From Rhizobium sp. ASV20 (lineage in GTDB: Bacteria > Pseudomonadota > Alphaproteobacteria > Rhizobiales > Rhizobiaceae), in contig NZ_JAELTU010000006.1 of the NCBI RefSeq assembly GCF_016429015.1, positions 1-64,000 of the forward strand: 64,000 nucleotides of DNA. Reading direction: 5' to 3'. A model generated the notes under the pieces. The model did not search any database, had not been told where the DNA came from, and saw only the letters and a program-made list of their open reading frames with translations. Positions 1-9,903 of the stretch are shown here, piece after piece. Every line of letters begins with the position of its first letter. Position 1 is the first letter of the stretch. The translations under genes and the position numbers were made by a program.

Positions 1-2
1 TT

Positions 3-119
3 GCGATCCTGGCCCAGCGTTTTCGCGTGCGTGTGAAGGAGGGTCATAGCGTGCAGCCGCAATGCCGTCTGACGCTGCGCCCTCGTGGCGGCATACCCGT
101 TACCCTGCATAGGCGTTGA
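3..119 (+). CDS. C-terminal end of a probable cytochrome P450 (partial)
   Basis: An open frame runs in from the left edge and stops at TGA 117-119, five bases before the next gene. Its 38 visible residues begin AILAQRFRVRVKEGHSV and end in LRPRGGIPVTLHRR. This is the closing strand pattern common in alphaproteobacterial cytochrome P450s: a basic RFR strand, then a TLRPRGG-type loop and a short basic tail. The haem-binding Cys region lies outside the window, so the call rests on the tail only. The tight spacing to the acyltransferase suggests a shared transcript. Confidence 0.5.
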   Translation, partial: AILAQRFRVRVKEGHSVQPQCRLTLRPRGGIPVTLHRR

Positions 120-123
120 TTTG

Positions 124-1191
124 ATGCGGGCCGATGATGACAGCACACCAGCAGCCCCTCAAAAGCGCAAGGCTTGGACCTATGAGGCCCCAAAGGCGCC
201 GCCGTTTGCCGATTTTCTCGCCGGCGGCGATCGGCGCAAGGCGTTTTCGCGGTATTGGCTGCACGATAATATCGACAATGCCACAGACCTATTCTTCTAT
301 TTTGCTTTCATGTTGTTGCCAGCTCGGCTCTGCTCGGCATTGGGCGGTTGGCTTGGGCGTGTTCTGGCGCCGCGTTTTCACAAAGGAGCTTATTCGCGCG
401 CTGCAGCCAATCTGAAAATGATAAAATCCGACCTTAGCGACATCGAACTTCACAAATTGCTGATGGCTTATGCGGATTCCCAAGGCCGGCAGATGGCCGA
501 ATATTCGGTTGTGCCTAGGCTGGCGCGACGACATGTTCGAACCGTCGGCACGGAAGCCATGATTGAGCGCTGTGCCGCAGGTCCAGTAATTTTCATCGCT
601 CCGCATGTCAGTAACTGGGAAGTGCTTTGGCATTGCCTGCTCGATATGGGGCTTGCGGTGACCATGAACTATGATCCCCCCAAACGCCGGTCGCGCCACT
701 ATATCGTCAACCGCCTCCGGAAGGGGGCCGGTCTCGGCATCCTGAAACCCGGACGCAGCTTTGTCCGCCCGGCTCTGCGAATCCTGGAGAATGGCGACAA
801 TCTGCTAATGTTCTGTGATGAAGCATTCAATGGCTATATCCGTGCGCCGCTTTTTGGCCGGCCTGCCCATCTCGAAGGCAACTATGCCCTTGTTGCACGT
901 ATGGCGCGCAAGACCAATGCCTTGATTTATCCACTGTTCATCACGCGGGATAACGGGGCGAATTTCACATTGCAGGCATTGGAGCCATTTAAGCTGGCGA
1001 CAGCACCAGGCACAGAAAATCAAATCATTGAGGATGTCGGAAGTCTAAATGCGCTCATAGAGCCTATTGTTCGCGAGCACCCAGCGCAATGGTATTTTGT
1101 GGATAATCGACCATTGCGAGCATCCAAAATCTGCCAGTCAATATTGACGAGTGGAGATGCAGCGAGCGATCAAGCCGTCTTGGACTCATAG
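124..1191 (+). CDS. LpxL/HtrB-like lysophospholipid (lipid A) acyltransferase
   Basis: About 355 residues from the ATG at 124; a GTG at 85 would add 13 residues but would lie inside the upstream gene, so 124 is preferred. The family transfers an acyl chain from acyl-ACP to lipid A precursors or related glycolipids at the inner membrane. Seen here are an N-terminal hydrophobic stretch (FFYFAFMLLPARL) followed by the catalytic HX4E block HVSNWE. Further on come FCDEAFNGY and a PLFGRPA block, which resemble the substrate-pocket motifs of the family, and the protein ends with an IVREHPAQWYFVDNRP-type tail. It sits between a P450 and a dTDP-rhamnose operon, so a role in a decorated surface lipid is plausible. 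It is not the usual lpxXL gene context, so the substrate remains open. Confidence 0.82.
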   Translation: MRADDDSTPAAPQKRKAWTYEAPKAPPFADFLAGGDRRKAFSRYWLHDNIDNATDLFFYFAFMLLPARLCSALGGWLGRVLAPRFHKGAYSRAAANLKMIKSDLSDIELHKLLMAYADSQGRQMAEYSVVPRLARRHVRTVGTEAMIERCAAGPVIFIAPHVSNWEVLWHCLLDMGLAVTMNYDPPKRRSRHYIVNRLRKGAGLGILKPGRSFVRPALRILENGDNLLMFCDEAFNGYIRAPLFGRPAHLEGNYALVARMARKTNALIYPLFITRDNGANFTLQALEPFKLATAPGTENQIIEDVGSLNALIEPIVREHPAQWYFVDNRPLRASKICQSILTSGDAASDQAVLDS

Positions 1192-1403
1192 ATTCATTGA
1201 GGCGAACGCAAAGCAAGGGGGCATTTATAGTTGCCGTGGGTTGAAGAGTGACAATGTTTGGGTTAACGATCCGCAACGAAGCGGAATGCCTGTGGCGCTT
1301 ATTGGCGTGGATTCACAAGATTCCCTTGAGCATATTGTGGTCTGCAACTTAGCTTTCGCCTTTTCAGTTTTATTGCCCAGCTTAGAGCATGATAGGATTT
1401 TAG

Positions 1404-2471
1404 ATGTCGATTTTAGTTTCTGGAGGTGCTGGGTTTATTGGTGGGAACTATGTTCTCGATTGGATTGAACAGCATGATGAGACCGTTATCAATCTCGACA
1501 AGCTGACATACGCTGGCAATCTGAATACGCTGAAGGGTTTGAAGGGCAATAATCGTCACGTGTTTGTTCAGGGTGATATCGGTGATCGCGGTTTGGTGAG
1601 CGAGCTGTTGTCGATGCATAGGCCGCGTGCGGTACTCAACTTTGCGGCGGAAAGCCATGTTGATCGTTCGATCCACGGCCCCGGTGATTTCATTCAGACT
1701 AATATTGTCGGCACGTTCAATCTGCTGGAGGCCGTGCGCGGCTATTGGGATGGCCTGCCGGACGATGGGAAATCGGCGTTCCGCTTTCTGCATGTCTCGA
1801 CAGATGAGGTTTACGGGACTTTGTCTAAGGATGATGCGCCGTTCAATGAGCTCAATCGCTACGAGCCGAACAGCCCTTATTCCGCCAGTAAAGCCGCCTC
1901 GGATCATTTGGTTCGCGCCTGGCATCATACCTATGGCCTGCCGGTACTGACAACGAATTGCAGCAACAATTATGGCCCATATCATTTCCCGGAAAAGCTG
2001 ATCCCGCTCGTGATCCTGAATGCGTTGTCGGGCAAAAGCCTGCCGATCTACGGCGACGGCCAGCAGATCCGCGACTGGCTCTATGTGCGGGATCATTGCA
2101 GCGCCATTCGCCGTGTGCTTGAAGGCGGCAAGCTCGGCGAGACCTATAATGTCGGCGGTTGGAATGAGAAACCTAATCTCGATGTCGTTCACACGATTTG
2201 TACTATTCTCGACGAGCTCAAACCGAAGACCGATGGCGGCCGCTACAGTGATCAGATCACTTTCGTCAAGGATCGTCCCGGCCATGATCGCCGCTATGCA
2301 ATAGATGCGCGCAAGCTCGAGCGCGAACTTGGCTGGAGGCCGCAAGAAACATTTGAGAGCGGCATTCGCAAAACGATCGAGTGGTATCTCGCCAATCAGG
2401 AGTGGGTAAGCGACGTCACAAGTGGTGCGTATCGCGAGTGGGTCGGTAAGCAATATGAGGTTGAGCTGTGA
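1404..2471 (+). CDS. rfbB: dTDP-glucose 4,6-dehydratase
   Basis: 355 residues, full family length. It converts dTDP-D-glucose to dTDP-4-keto-6-deoxyglucose, the second step of dTDP-L-rhamnose synthesis in the cytosol. The NAD-binding Rossmann motif GGAGFIG is at residues 8-14. The catalytic blocks STDEVYG and YSASKAASD (Tyr-x-x-x-Lys) are present, as are the substrate-binding motifs [17 protein letters not shown] and [13 protein letters not shown]. The ATG at 1404 is the natural start because the Rossmann strand begins right after it. The stop overlaps the start of rfbD by four bases (GTGA), indicating translational coupling. Confidence 0.96.
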   Translation: MSILVSGGAGFIGGNYVLDWIEQHDETVINLDKLTYAGNLNTLKGLKGNNRHVFVQGDIGDRGLVSELLSMHRPRAVLNFAAESHVDRSIHGPGDFIQTNIVGTFNLLEAVRGYWDGLPDDGKSAFRFLHVSTDEVYGTLSKDDAPFNELNRYEPNSPYSASKAASDHLVRAWHHTYGLPVLTTNCSNNYGPYHFPEKLIPLVILNALSGKSLPIYGDGQQIRDWLYVRDHCSAIRRVLEGGKLGETYNVGGWNEKPNLDVVHTICTILDELKPKTDGGRYSDQITFVKDRPGHDRRYAIDARKLERELGWRPQETFESGIRKTIEWYLANQEWVSDVTSGAYREWVGKQYEVEL

Positions 2472-3370
2472 GTCCCATTCTGGTCACCGGCGCCAACGGA
2501 CAGGTCGGGTTCGAGTTGCAGCGCTCTCTTCCGATTTTAGGGGATGTTGTGGCTTTGACGCGGGATGGAATGGATCTTGCGAGCGAAGCAAGCATCCTTG
2601 CCGCTCTTCGCGAGTATCAGCCGCGCGTGATTGTGAACCCCGCTGCCTATACGGCGGTGGATCGAGCCGAGAGCGATGCCGGACTGGCGATGGCGGTTAA
2701 TGCCGATGCGCCCGCCATAATCGCGCGCTGGGCCGCCGATAACGGCGCGCTCTTGATCCATTATTCGACGGATTATGTTTTCGATGGCGCCAAGGCTGAT
2801 CCCTATGTCGAAGGTGATGCAGTCAATCCGCAATCCGTCTATGGGGAAAGTAAATGGCGGGGCGAAGAGGGAGTGCGTGCATCCGGCGCCTGTCACGCAA
2901 TCCTGCGGACGAGCTGGGTCTTTGGCCATCACGGCAGCAATTTCCTGAAAACCATCCTTCGTCTTGCAAGAGAAAAAAGCGCGTTGAATGTCGTGGCTGA
3001 CCAAATCGGCGCCCCAACGTCCGCGGCCTTGATTGCCGACGTCACGCGGGTGGTGATCGAGCGCGCTGCGGCTGCCGATACCCCAAGCGATCTCTCGGGG
3101 ACCTACCATCTGACCGCGCAAGCCAGCACATCCTGGTACGGTTATGCCGCGCACATCGTTCGCGAGGCTTTGGCGGCGAGGGTTGAGCTTGCACTGTCTC
3201 CTGACACACTCAAACCGATCTCGACTGCTGAGTATCCGACCCCCGCCAAGCGACCGGCCAATTCAAGACTGGATTGTCAGAAGCTGATGGATCGTTTTGA
3301 TCTCACGCTTCCCGTGTGGCAGGAGGGTGTCGATGACGTGCTGGTCAGATTGCGGGCCGCGGGAAATTGA
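2468..3370 (+). CDS. rfbD: dTDP-4-dehydrorhamnose reductase
   Basis: 300 residues with a GTG start that overlaps the rfbB stop. It catalyses the last step of dTDP-L-rhamnose synthesis, reduction of the 4-keto group with NAD(P)H. Visible features are the N-terminal [10 protein letters not shown] nucleotide-binding loop, [20 protein letters not shown], the catalytic YGESKWRGE (Tyr-x-x-x-Lys), and [13 protein letters not shown], then a C-terminal [12 protein letters not shown] block typical of RmlD. It is the second gene of the rfbB-rfbD-rfbA-rfbC run; a 77-base gap separates it from rfbA. Confidence 0.95.
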   Translation: MSPILVTGANGQVGFELQRSLPILGDVVALTRDGMDLASEASILAALREYQPRVIVNPAAYTAVDRAESDAGLAMAVNADAPAIIARWAADNGALLIHYSTDYVFDGAKADPYVEGDAVNPQSVYGESKWRGEEGVRASGACHAILRTSWVFGHHGSNFLKTILRLAREKSALNVVADQIGAPTSAALIADVTRVVIERAAAADTPSDLSGTYHLTAQASTSWYGYAAHIVREALAARVELALSPDTLKPISTAEYPTPAKRPANSRLDCQKLMDRFDLTLPVWQEGVDDVLVRLRAAGN

Positions 3371-3447
3371 AGGTTTCAGACCGGCGGTGGGTTATAATCT
3401 CAAGAGATGCGACATAGATTGACAGACTGAAGACGAGGCGCCAGATC

Positions 3448-4335
3448 ATGACGAAAGCACGCAAGGGTATAATACTGGCTGGCGGGTCAGGCACGCGCCT
3501 TTATCCGCTGACGCTGGCGGTCAGCAAGCAGCTTCTGCCCATCTACGACAAGCCGATGATCTACTATCCGCTAGCGACATTGATGCTGGCGGGTATTCGT
3601 GAGATCCTCATCATTTCGACGCCACAGGACACACCTCGGTTTGAACAGCTGCTCGGGGATGGCAGCCAATGGGGTATCAAGCTCGACTATGCTGTCCAGC
3701 CCAGCCCGGATGGCCTTGCCCAGGCATTTCTGATCGGCGAGGCGTTTCTGAATGGTGCACCATCTGCACTAGTCCTAGGGGACAATATCTTTTACGGACA
3801 CGACTTTACCCGATTGCTGCATCAAGCAAGCGATAGGGAGGCGGGTGCTACCGTCTTTGCCTATCACGTTCAGGATCCGCATCGTTATGGAGTGGTCGAG
3901 TTCGATACAACGGGTCGGGCGATGAGCCTGGAGGAAAAACCAAAGCTGCCGAAGAGCAATTATGCGGTTACAGGCCTTTATTTCTATGACGCGGGCGTCG
4001 TCGAGATTGCAAAATCCATCCGGCCCTCAGCGCGTGGCGAGCTGGAGATTACAGATATCAACGTACATTATTTGAATGCCGGGCAACTGGACGTGCAAAC
4101 CATGGGGCGTGGCTATGCGTGGCTTGATACCGGCACACATGAATCGATGCTTGAGGCGAGCCATTACATCGCAACTATTGAAAATCGACAGGGCCTAAAA
4201 GTAGCCTGCCCGGAAGAGATCGCCTATCGTAGCGGCTGGATCAGTGCGGAACAGGTAGAGACCCTTGCGCATCCGTTAAAGAAGAATGCCTATGGGCAAT
4301 ATCTCCTCGGAATCTTGCGTGAACAAATATTTTGA
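3448..4335 (+). CDS. rfbA: Glucose-1-phosphate thymidylyltransferase
   Basis: 295 residues, the standard length of short-form RmlA. It makes dTDP-glucose from dTTP and glucose 1-phosphate, the entry step of dTDP-rhamnose synthesis. The nucleotide-binding signature [20 protein letters not shown] is at residues 12-31. It is followed by [10 protein letters not shown], the [11 protein letters not shown] sugar-binding loop, the metal-site block LGDNIFYG, and the EEKP motif. The ATG at 3448 leaves only about eight residues before the first strand, as usual for the family. Confidence 0.96.
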   Translation: MTKARKGIILAGGSGTRLYPLTLAVSKQLLPIYDKPMIYYPLATLMLAGIREILIISTPQDTPRFEQLLGDGSQWGIKLDYAVQPSPDGLAQAFLIGEAFLNGAPSALVLGDNIFYGHDFTRLLHQASDREAGATVFAYHVQDPHRYGVVEFDTTGRAMSLEEKPKLPKSNYAVTGLYFYDAGVVEIAKSIRPSARGELEITDINVHYLNAGQLDVQTMGRGYAWLDTGTHESMLEASHYIATIENRQGLKVACPEEIAYRSGWISAEQVETLAHPLKKNAYGQYLLGILREQIF

Positions 4336-4394
4336 CAACTACCGTGTACCCAACTCTTTGTATATTCCGTGCAGCTCTCTGAGCAGGATGACCA

Positions 4395-4943
4395 ATGAAA
4401 GCTATCGATACCGCCATTCCGGATGTTAAGATTATCGAGCCAACTGTTTTTTCAGACGGTCGTGGTTTCTTCTTTGAAAGTTTCAGCAAGGCGAAGTTTG
4501 AAACGGCCATCGGAAGAAGTGCCGATTTCGTGCAGGACAACCATAGCCGATCGGGAAGGGGCGTCTTGCGTGGTCTCCATTACCAGATGCCCCCGCATGC
4601 CCAAGCAAAACTGGTGCGCGTTGTGGTCGGCGAAGTCTATGATGTCGCTGTTGACATTCGCAACTCCTCACCGACATTCGGGCAGTGGGTTGGTGTCCTT
4701 CTTTCGGACGAAAACAAGCGCCAGCTTTGGATCCCTGAAGGGTTCGCTCACGGCTTTCTGACGTTGAGTGATCATGTCGAGTTTTTGTATAAAACTACTA
4801 ATTATTATGCCCCTGAGAGCGATCGCGGCATCCGTTGGAACGATCCGCGGATTGCGATTGACTGGAGTCTTACAGAGCATCCGACGCTTTCTGACAAGGA
4901 TCAGCGCCTGCCATCGATAGCGGATGTCCAGACATTTGAGTGA
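4395..4943 (+). CDS. rfbC: dTDP-4-dehydrorhamnose 3,5-epimerase
   Basis: 182 residues of the cupin-fold RmlC family, which epimerises C3 and C5 of dTDP-4-keto-6-deoxyglucose. The catalytic His motif VLRGLHYQ and the surrounding strands KLVRVVVGEVYDVAVDIR are intact. WIPEGFAHGFLTLSD and the active-site Tyr in FLYKTTNYY are also present, as is the closing GIRWNDPRIAIDW block. With the three preceding genes it completes the dTDP-L-rhamnose pathway, so the island very likely builds a rhamnose-containing surface polymer. Confidence 0.95.
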   Translation: MKAIDTAIPDVKIIEPTVFSDGRGFFFESFSKAKFETAIGRSADFVQDNHSRSGRGVLRGLHYQMPPHAQAKLVRVVVGEVYDVAVDIRNSSPTFGQWVGVLLSDENKRQLWIPEGFAHGFLTLSDHVEFLYKTTNYYAPESDRGIRWNDPRIAIDWSLTEHPTLSDKDQRLPSIADVQTFE

Positions 4944-5578
4944 GGCGATCGGTCGATTGTGTCAGAGCGATTTTATGCAAATTTGTCTGAACGATAAACG
5001 TGCCGGGCCAATCTCTGGATAGATCGTGTGGCCGAACAAATATCGTTCTTGTAGCACCTAAACTTGGGTTGAATTCGCTGGAGGAAGCTTCGCCAGGGCC
5101 AATAGAACTTTGGTGTCAAAGTTTCGGTGAGCAGCATGGTAATAAATGAGCACAAATGACGTCGTAATTGGAGATATCGTTATTTTTGCTGCCATTAGTG
5201 ACAGCTCTGTTCTTAACATCGCAAAATCCATCAAGGCAAATGTTGACCTCGGGCGCGACTCGTCCGCAGCGACGTGCAATCGATGCCGTCTCAAATAAAC
5301 GTCCTGCAGCTGAAAGGCCGAAAACACAGCAGGATTTTATCCGACTACTTCGCCCGGACAAGGCAAAGGAGGTCTCTTCTGGGGAGTTCTCCATCAGGCC
5401 CGAGCACCATCGTTCTCGGAAGCAGCGTGGTGGATGTATGGGCACTGATGATCCACCTCCCAAGGAAACATGGGGGCAACATCAAATTATCAGGAGTCAA
5501 ACATCATTATTCCTTTGCGTTGCCTTCATCAAAATGAGAGCTTCTCTGAAAAATTGAAATTGCTCGGGACGCCATTTA
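4944..5578. other. 635-base stretch without a recognisable gene
   Basis: The only open frames are short and overlap one another (for example 5147-5299 and 5274-5537 on the plus strand). Their translations show no domain I recognise, and stops interrupt every frame. The base composition is more AT-rich than the rfb genes. It may be the remains of a decayed gene between rfbC and the methyltransferase, but I cannot name it. Confidence 0.5.
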
Positions 5579-6514
5579 ATGAACTATTCTCACACGCCTT
5601 GGTCGAATCTTTTTAATCTTCTTCCAAAATACGTAGTTAAAGGAGAGTTGCCAGCTGAGTTGGATCACAATTTCTATCGGCTGGTTCACGAAGATACGCG
5701 GAGTTGGGCGGACGACGAAGTTGAAAGCCACTTTCAGCACCACGGTAGCCGGGAGGGACGTATTGCAAGCCCTGCCGCACATCGTCTAGGCTTTCTGGCG
5801 ACGGTTCCTGAAGCTGCTGATATTCTCGAGATCGGGCCATTTACTAAGCCAGCGTTTGGCGGCGCAAACGTAAAATTCTTTGACGTGTTAAATCGAGAGC
5901 AATTGTTGGAGCGAGCAAAGAATGTCGGATATCCGACAACATCATGCCCAGATATTGATTTCATTTCCCCACAGGGAGATTTGTCGATCGTTCCGACCTC
6001 TCTGTTTGATATTGTATTCAGTAGTCACTGTATTGAGCATCAACCAGACCTCATAGAGCACTTGTTGCAGGTCGAACGGATTTTGAAGCCAGGCGGTCAG
6101 TACTATTTGATTATACCAGATAAACGCTATTGCTTTGACTACTTTCTAGACCCAAGCGATACTGGTGAGATGCTGCGAGCTCACTTGGAGCAACGCAAAG
6201 TACATACAATGAAGAGTATCTACGAACATTATGTGTTAACGACACACTCCGATACTCTAGCTCATTGGCGTGGCGATCACGAAGATCCAAATTTTTCTGA
6301 TAGAGCCAATAGAGCGCAATATGCAGTCGAGACCTTCCATAGCTCAATGGGATCTTATGTGGATGTGCACGCTTGGCAGTTCACACCGGACAGCTTCAGA
6401 AATGTTATAAGCGTGCTTAGAGAGATGCAGGAGATCAATTTGTCCGTGGAACGTGTTTACCAGACTGTATGGGGGCAAAATGAATTTGCCGCCGTCCTTA
6501 AAAAGAATGGGTAG
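5579..6514 (+). CDS. Class I SAM-dependent methyltransferase with an N-terminal polysaccharide-enzyme repeat unit
   Basis: 311 residues. The methyltransferase core begins near residue 85 with ILEIGPFTKPAF (motif I, SAM-binding glycine loop). It continues with the acidic loop FFDVLNRE, then SSHCIEHQPDLIEHLLQVER and ILKPGGQYYLIIPD (motifs IV-VI). Residues 32-61 (FYRLVHEDTRSWADDEVESH then FQHHGSREGR) match the 36-residue repeat found seven times in the large glycosyltransferase at 9904-13515. This ties the enzyme to the same polysaccharide system. The likely role is methylation of a sugar or glycan terminus; the acceptor cannot be read from the sequence. The gene is AT-richer than the rfb genes, which suggests horizontal acquisition. 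Confidence 0.75.
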   Translation: MNYSHTPWSNLFNLLPKYVVKGELPAELDHNFYRLVHEDTRSWADDEVESHFQHHGSREGRIASPAAHRLGFLATVPEAADILEIGPFTKPAFGGANVKFFDVLNREQLLERAKNVGYPTTSCPDIDFISPQGDLSIVPTSLFDIVFSSHCIEHQPDLIEHLLQVERILKPGGQYYLIIPDKRYCFDYFLDPSDTGEMLRAHLEQRKVHTMKSIYEHYVLTTHSDTLAHWRGDHEDPNFSDRANRAQYAVETFHSSMGSYVDVHAWQFTPDSFRNVISVLREMQEINLSVERVYQTVWGQNEFAAVLKKNG

Positions 6515-6719
6515 AACGCTGCTTTTCTGGTGATCGGTGAATGCAGGGCTTCCGGGGACGGTAACGCGCGGTTCGTATCGCTGGCTCGCCAGCGACCGGT
6601 CGCTACAGTAGACACAGAGGCAGCCTGACGGTAACAGTCGCCTACATCGATCTAGTCAAATTTGGAGCTGGACTTGGAATGAACCCTTGGGGCTGGACCA
6701 ACGAGGCGCTTCAAACTAA

Positions 6720-7091
6720 GCTGCCTGCTGGGCGAGTTGAGTTTCAAATTCTGCTAGTCACCTGTAGCCGAGGGCTCAGTGCAACCGGCTGGCATTGTAG
6801 ATCTCCTCGATGAACCTGGGCAAGCGTGGTTGCACTCAGACTTCTGATGTCGAGAGGTGTCTCACAAGGCAGCAGGCCAGCGTACTTCTTCTTCCAATTG
6901 AAATAGGCCGCCTGGCCAATACCGGCCTTGCTGCAGATCGTCGCCACAGGCACCCCTTTGTCCCCTGTTTCAGGATAAACGCCTTCGGTGCGTCCGAAAA
7001 CTTCGATGCCTTCATCGCTTTCGCTCCTGTTCCCAACCGGGAATCTAGCGCAAAAAACTCCAATCAAAAACGATCCAGTTTTTGGGGGGCA
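6720..7091 (-). pseudogene. Decayed IS3-family transposase (OrfA start fused to OrfB end)
   Basis: Reading the minus strand from ATG at 7015, the protein starts MKASKFSDAPKAFILKQGT, a typical IS3-family OrfA N-terminus. A frameshift near 6960 then puts GVPVATICSKAGIGQAAYFN and WKKKYAGLLP into another frame. About 200 codons are missing after that. The sequence resumes with the OrfB C-terminus RLPRFIEEIYNASRLH at about 6785-6830, followed by ALGYR interrupted by stops. The outer end may lie near 7091, where the minus strand reads TGCCCCCCAAAAACTGG, resembling IS3-family termini. The other end was not resolved; 6515-6719 contains no gene I recognise. Confidence 0.75.
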
Positions 7092-7227
7092 GAGCAAAAT
7101 GAACCACGTCGACCCGCAAGCTTCGCTTACCCACACGCTTGAGCGCTTTGCGAAGGTATAGCCAAGCAGCGAAATCGACGCCCCCATGACCTGGGACTAT
7201 ACCGTCAGAACGGCCTCGGCTTGTCGC

Positions 7228-8040
7228 TTACATATTGTCCATCACAAAACGACGTAAACAACGTTCAAGAAGTAGACCGATCATCAGGGAAGTGACGCCA
7301 AACCAAACAACGTATTCTCGATCTAGTATTCTGTCATTGTAATTTTCAAAATATGCTTTCCTCATCCATTCGACGCATTGCAGTACAGGGTTGTATGACA
7401 GAGGTATTGCGATTTCGTCTGGGAACGCCGTAGCAACAAAAAGCGCACCGGATGAAATATAGAGCACGATGATCAGAAGCGCGTATACGGTTACGAAAAG
7501 CGGTAGAAGTTGAGTTATAACTCCGACGATCGTTCCAATTCCGAGTGCAAGTAGAATTGTTGCCATATAAGCCAATACTGCGTCCGCCGGATCATCTGGA
7601 TATGGATTAAGGCCTAGAGAAACCAGAATAACCCACATCAATGCCAAAGTCCCGCATCCGGCTATTACCTCTAAAAGGGCTCGGCCATACAAAATGTCTG
7701 TGACCCTAACGATTGGGAATGAAAGCATCTGTTGATTTATGACGACTGAAAGCCCCATAAACCTTGAGATATAGACAAATGTCAGTGTCGGCAGTAATCC
7801 AGTAGCAAAAAACAATGCTGGCGTTCCGTAGGGAGCGCTTCTCCCGGCCCCGATGTTCATCGCCATGATTATTAGAAGGTGGGCAAGTGGCCAAATACAT
7901 TGAAGTAGGAAGCCTGCGCCGTGATTGAAAAAGCGACTGCGCATATCGCGCAGGACTACCGCTCCCATGACGTCTGCTTTTGTCTTGAGTGCCTCGAGTA
8001 GAGGATGTCCCCGTAGTCGCAATCTCGTGCTCATTAACAA
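7228..8040 (-). CDS. Polysaccharide ABC export permease (Wzm/KpsM family)
   Basis: 270 residues with about six hydrophobic membrane segments, the normal size of KpsM/BexB/Wzm permeases that move capsule or O-polysaccharide across the inner membrane. The N-terminal cytoplasmic part VLRDMRSRFFNHGAGFLLQC and the IWPLAHLLIIMAMN first segment are characteristic of the ABC-2 exporter group. The C-terminal region has the EWMRKAYFENYND amphipathic segment. The ATPase partner (Wzt/KpsT) normally lies next to the permease but none is visible within this window. The gene is followed on the same strand by a decayed IS3 element and preceded by a KpsC-like gene. Confidence 0.85.
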   Translation of the reverse strand: MLMSTRLRLRGHPLLEALKTKADVMGAVVLRDMRSRFFNHGAGFLLQCIWPLAHLLIIMAMNIGAGRSAPYGTPALFFATGLLPTLTFVYISRFMGLSVVINQQMLSFPIVRVTDILYGRALLEVIAGCGTLALMWVILVSLGLNPYPDDPADAVLAYMATILLALGIGTIVGVITQLLPLFVTVYALLIIVLYISSGALFVATAFPDEIAIPLSYNPVLQCVEWMRKAYFENYNDRILDREYVVWFGVTSLMIGLLLERCLRRFVMDNM

Positions 8041-8392
8041 CCGATCTCCAATATCTTCGGCTTCCGAAATCTAGTACGCCGCTTACCAAACAAGGTTGTT
8101 TAAATTTGAAGCCCCAGCGAAAAAGTGACACCACGCTACGCTTCTTCGCCTAATCGGCGACAGCTGGCGGATCGAAGCAGCCCAAGGACAGAAAAACGGA
8201 AATGCGGACATCGACGATCCTGACCTCGGCAAGTGAAGTGCAGCAGTCTCATAGTTCTGGATCGGAGTGCTCGCAATGCTTACAACGAGATAATTTACTG
8301 ATGTGAAGCTCTTGGATGCGACTTAGAAGGGCAGGCATACTGCACAACGCTAACAGAAACTTGAATACTCTGTATCGCGGCGAGATCAGAAG
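8041..8392. other. 352-base intergenic stretch, no gene seen
   Basis: This lies between the export permease and the KpsC-like gene on the minus strand. Frames are short and interrupted, and no RNA gene or strong inverted repeat was found. Promoter elements for the permease are expected here but none stands out. Confidence 0.5.
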
Positions 8393-9601
8393 TTAGTTAT
8401 CTTTCACGCCGCCGTGTTTAATCCACCAGGAATAATTGTGCATGTAAACATCCCTTTCCGACGGGTTGCTTAAGCGCCACCGGTAATATTCAGCATTGAA
8501 CAAAAGATGAAATGGCAACAAATAGGCAAAGGCAAACCAATTTAGCCAAAGCGTTTCAGTGCTGATGTCCATCTTTGGTGCGCGCTGAACTATATCCCAT
8601 GCCCCCATCGCAATTGGCGAGTGGCCGAGGACGTATGTCTCCTTTCCCATAAGAATAGCTTCAAATGCGATTCCCGAATTGATCGTCACAACAACATCGC
8701 ATTTCCGCAAGAACTCCTCCGGCGTGTTGCTTTCATCGTTGGTCAATGAGTGCATGGAGCTTTGGTTGCGTGCCCCCGGATGGGCTCGTATCAGGAGTGG
8801 TCCGTTGAAATGCCTTTGAACAAAATCGATTGTGCATGCATTTGTGAAGTTGGATGAGTACTTCAAGTGCACTCCACCAGGATATTGTAGCGCAACACCA
8901 ATCAAACCGGTGGGCCTGTCTACCTGTTTGGTGAGCGGAACTTGCCGCAACAATGCTAGCAGAGCGGAGCGCTCAAGTACAGGTAACGATGCTGTTCTTG
9001 GGTCTTTCCAGAAGCTACCCCACCGATCTTCCGCTTGTGCTTGATCGTGGAGTCCTCGAAAATCAAAGTAAGCTGCAGGATGGTATATCGGCGGACGCAG
9101 CGGGCCAATCTCATTGAATATCGTCGGCACCGAAGCCTGCCTAGCAGCTTGAACAGCAGAGCAACAGTTTGTCCATAGAAGCAAACCTTCAAGCGCGGTA
9201 TTTGCCACTAGTCCGTGATAGATATTGGCTTGAAGTTCTTCATCCACTCCGTCTTGAAGTATGGATAAAACCTTTGATTGCGGTAGGCTCGAATACTTGC
9301 TGTGGAAGTAGTGTTTGTCAAGATTTACGAAGTCGAGGGAACTGAATGCAATTGATGTAAGATTGCGAGAGATTAAATATTCATAATCCCCGTTAGGGGC
9401 GGTATTCTGAGCTATGTCGATAATTTCTGACGATTTCGCCCAATAGTCCCAGGATGCAATTAAGCGCAGGTCCGAACCCAAGCTTTGCGCAGCTTTGTGC
9501 ACTACCCAAGTATACGCTCCGATATTACTGTTGAAGTCATATGGAACTATGAATTGCGCAAACATGATCAGTGCAAATGTGTTGAGCCTATTCGATGCCA
9601 C
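8393..9601 (-). CDS. KpsC/GT99-like capsular polysaccharide glycosyltransferase
   Basis: 402 residues. The C-terminal half carries the signature of the KpsC/KpsS and GT99 group, which adds Kdo or related sugars to capsule and O-antigen termini. First comes GLIGVALQYPGGVHLKYSS, then LLIRAHPGARN (the HP motif), then FLRKCDVVVTINSGIAFEAI and LMGKETYVLGHSPIA. The latter parallels the N-S-x-x-x-x-E-A-L-x-x-G-K nucleotide-sugar site of the group. The N-terminal part is poorly conserved. An internal Met at residue 13 (9565) could be the true start. It neighbours the export permease and the large WbsX/RgpF protein, which supports a role in the same polymer. The exact sugar donor is unknown. Confidence 0.65.
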   Translation of the reverse strand: MASNRLNTFALIMFAQFIVPYDFNSNIGAYTWVVHKAAQSLGSDLRLIASWDYWAKSSEIIDIAQNTAPNGDYEYLISRNLTSIAFSSLDFVNLDKHYFHSKYSSLPQSKVLSILQDGVDEELQANIYHGLVANTALEGLLLWTNCCSAVQAARQASVPTIFNEIGPLRPPIYHPAAYFDFRGLHDQAQAEDRWGSFWKDPRTASLPVLERSALLALLRQVPLTKQVDRPTGLIGVALQYPGGVHLKYSSNFTNACTIDFVQRHFNGPLLIRAHPGARNQSSMHSLTNDESNTPEEFLRKCDVVVTINSGIAFEAILMGKETYVLGHSPIAMGAWDIVQRAPKMDISTETLWLNWFAFAYLLPFHLLFNAEYYRWRLSNPSERDVYMHNYSWWIKHGGVKDN

Positions 9602-9903
9602 ATATAATACTATGTTGCTGCATTTGATCTCACTTTAACGGATTCGGAGTGCTCACCGTATTCACGAAACACGGATTGGGCTCCATGGGTTACCGCGCAG
9701 ATCCACTCTAGCCCAAGCGAATATCATTCTGAGCCACGGTTCGCGCATCATTGACACTCCATTTTTCGTCGGTCACTACCGTACAACTATAGACACGACT
9801 TCATTTATATTCTGTAAAGATATATCTAGGGAAGCCACCCCACTGCGGCAATTATCGCCCACAGAAGTGGCGTCCATCGATGCATCTCCGATAGCTTATC
9901 TGT
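9602..9903. other. 302-base intergenic stretch, no gene seen
   Basis: AT-rich spacer between the KpsC-like gene and the large repeat protein, both on the minus strand. No open frame of note, RNA gene or long inverted repeat was seen. Confidence 0.5.

Noticed and set aside
1413..2453. A 346-codon open frame on the minus strand
   Set aside because: Antisense shadow of rfbB.
4944..5578. Remnant of a Wzt-type ATPase that would partner the permease at 7228
   Set aside because: I looked for Walker A, signature and Walker B motifs in all frames and saw none.
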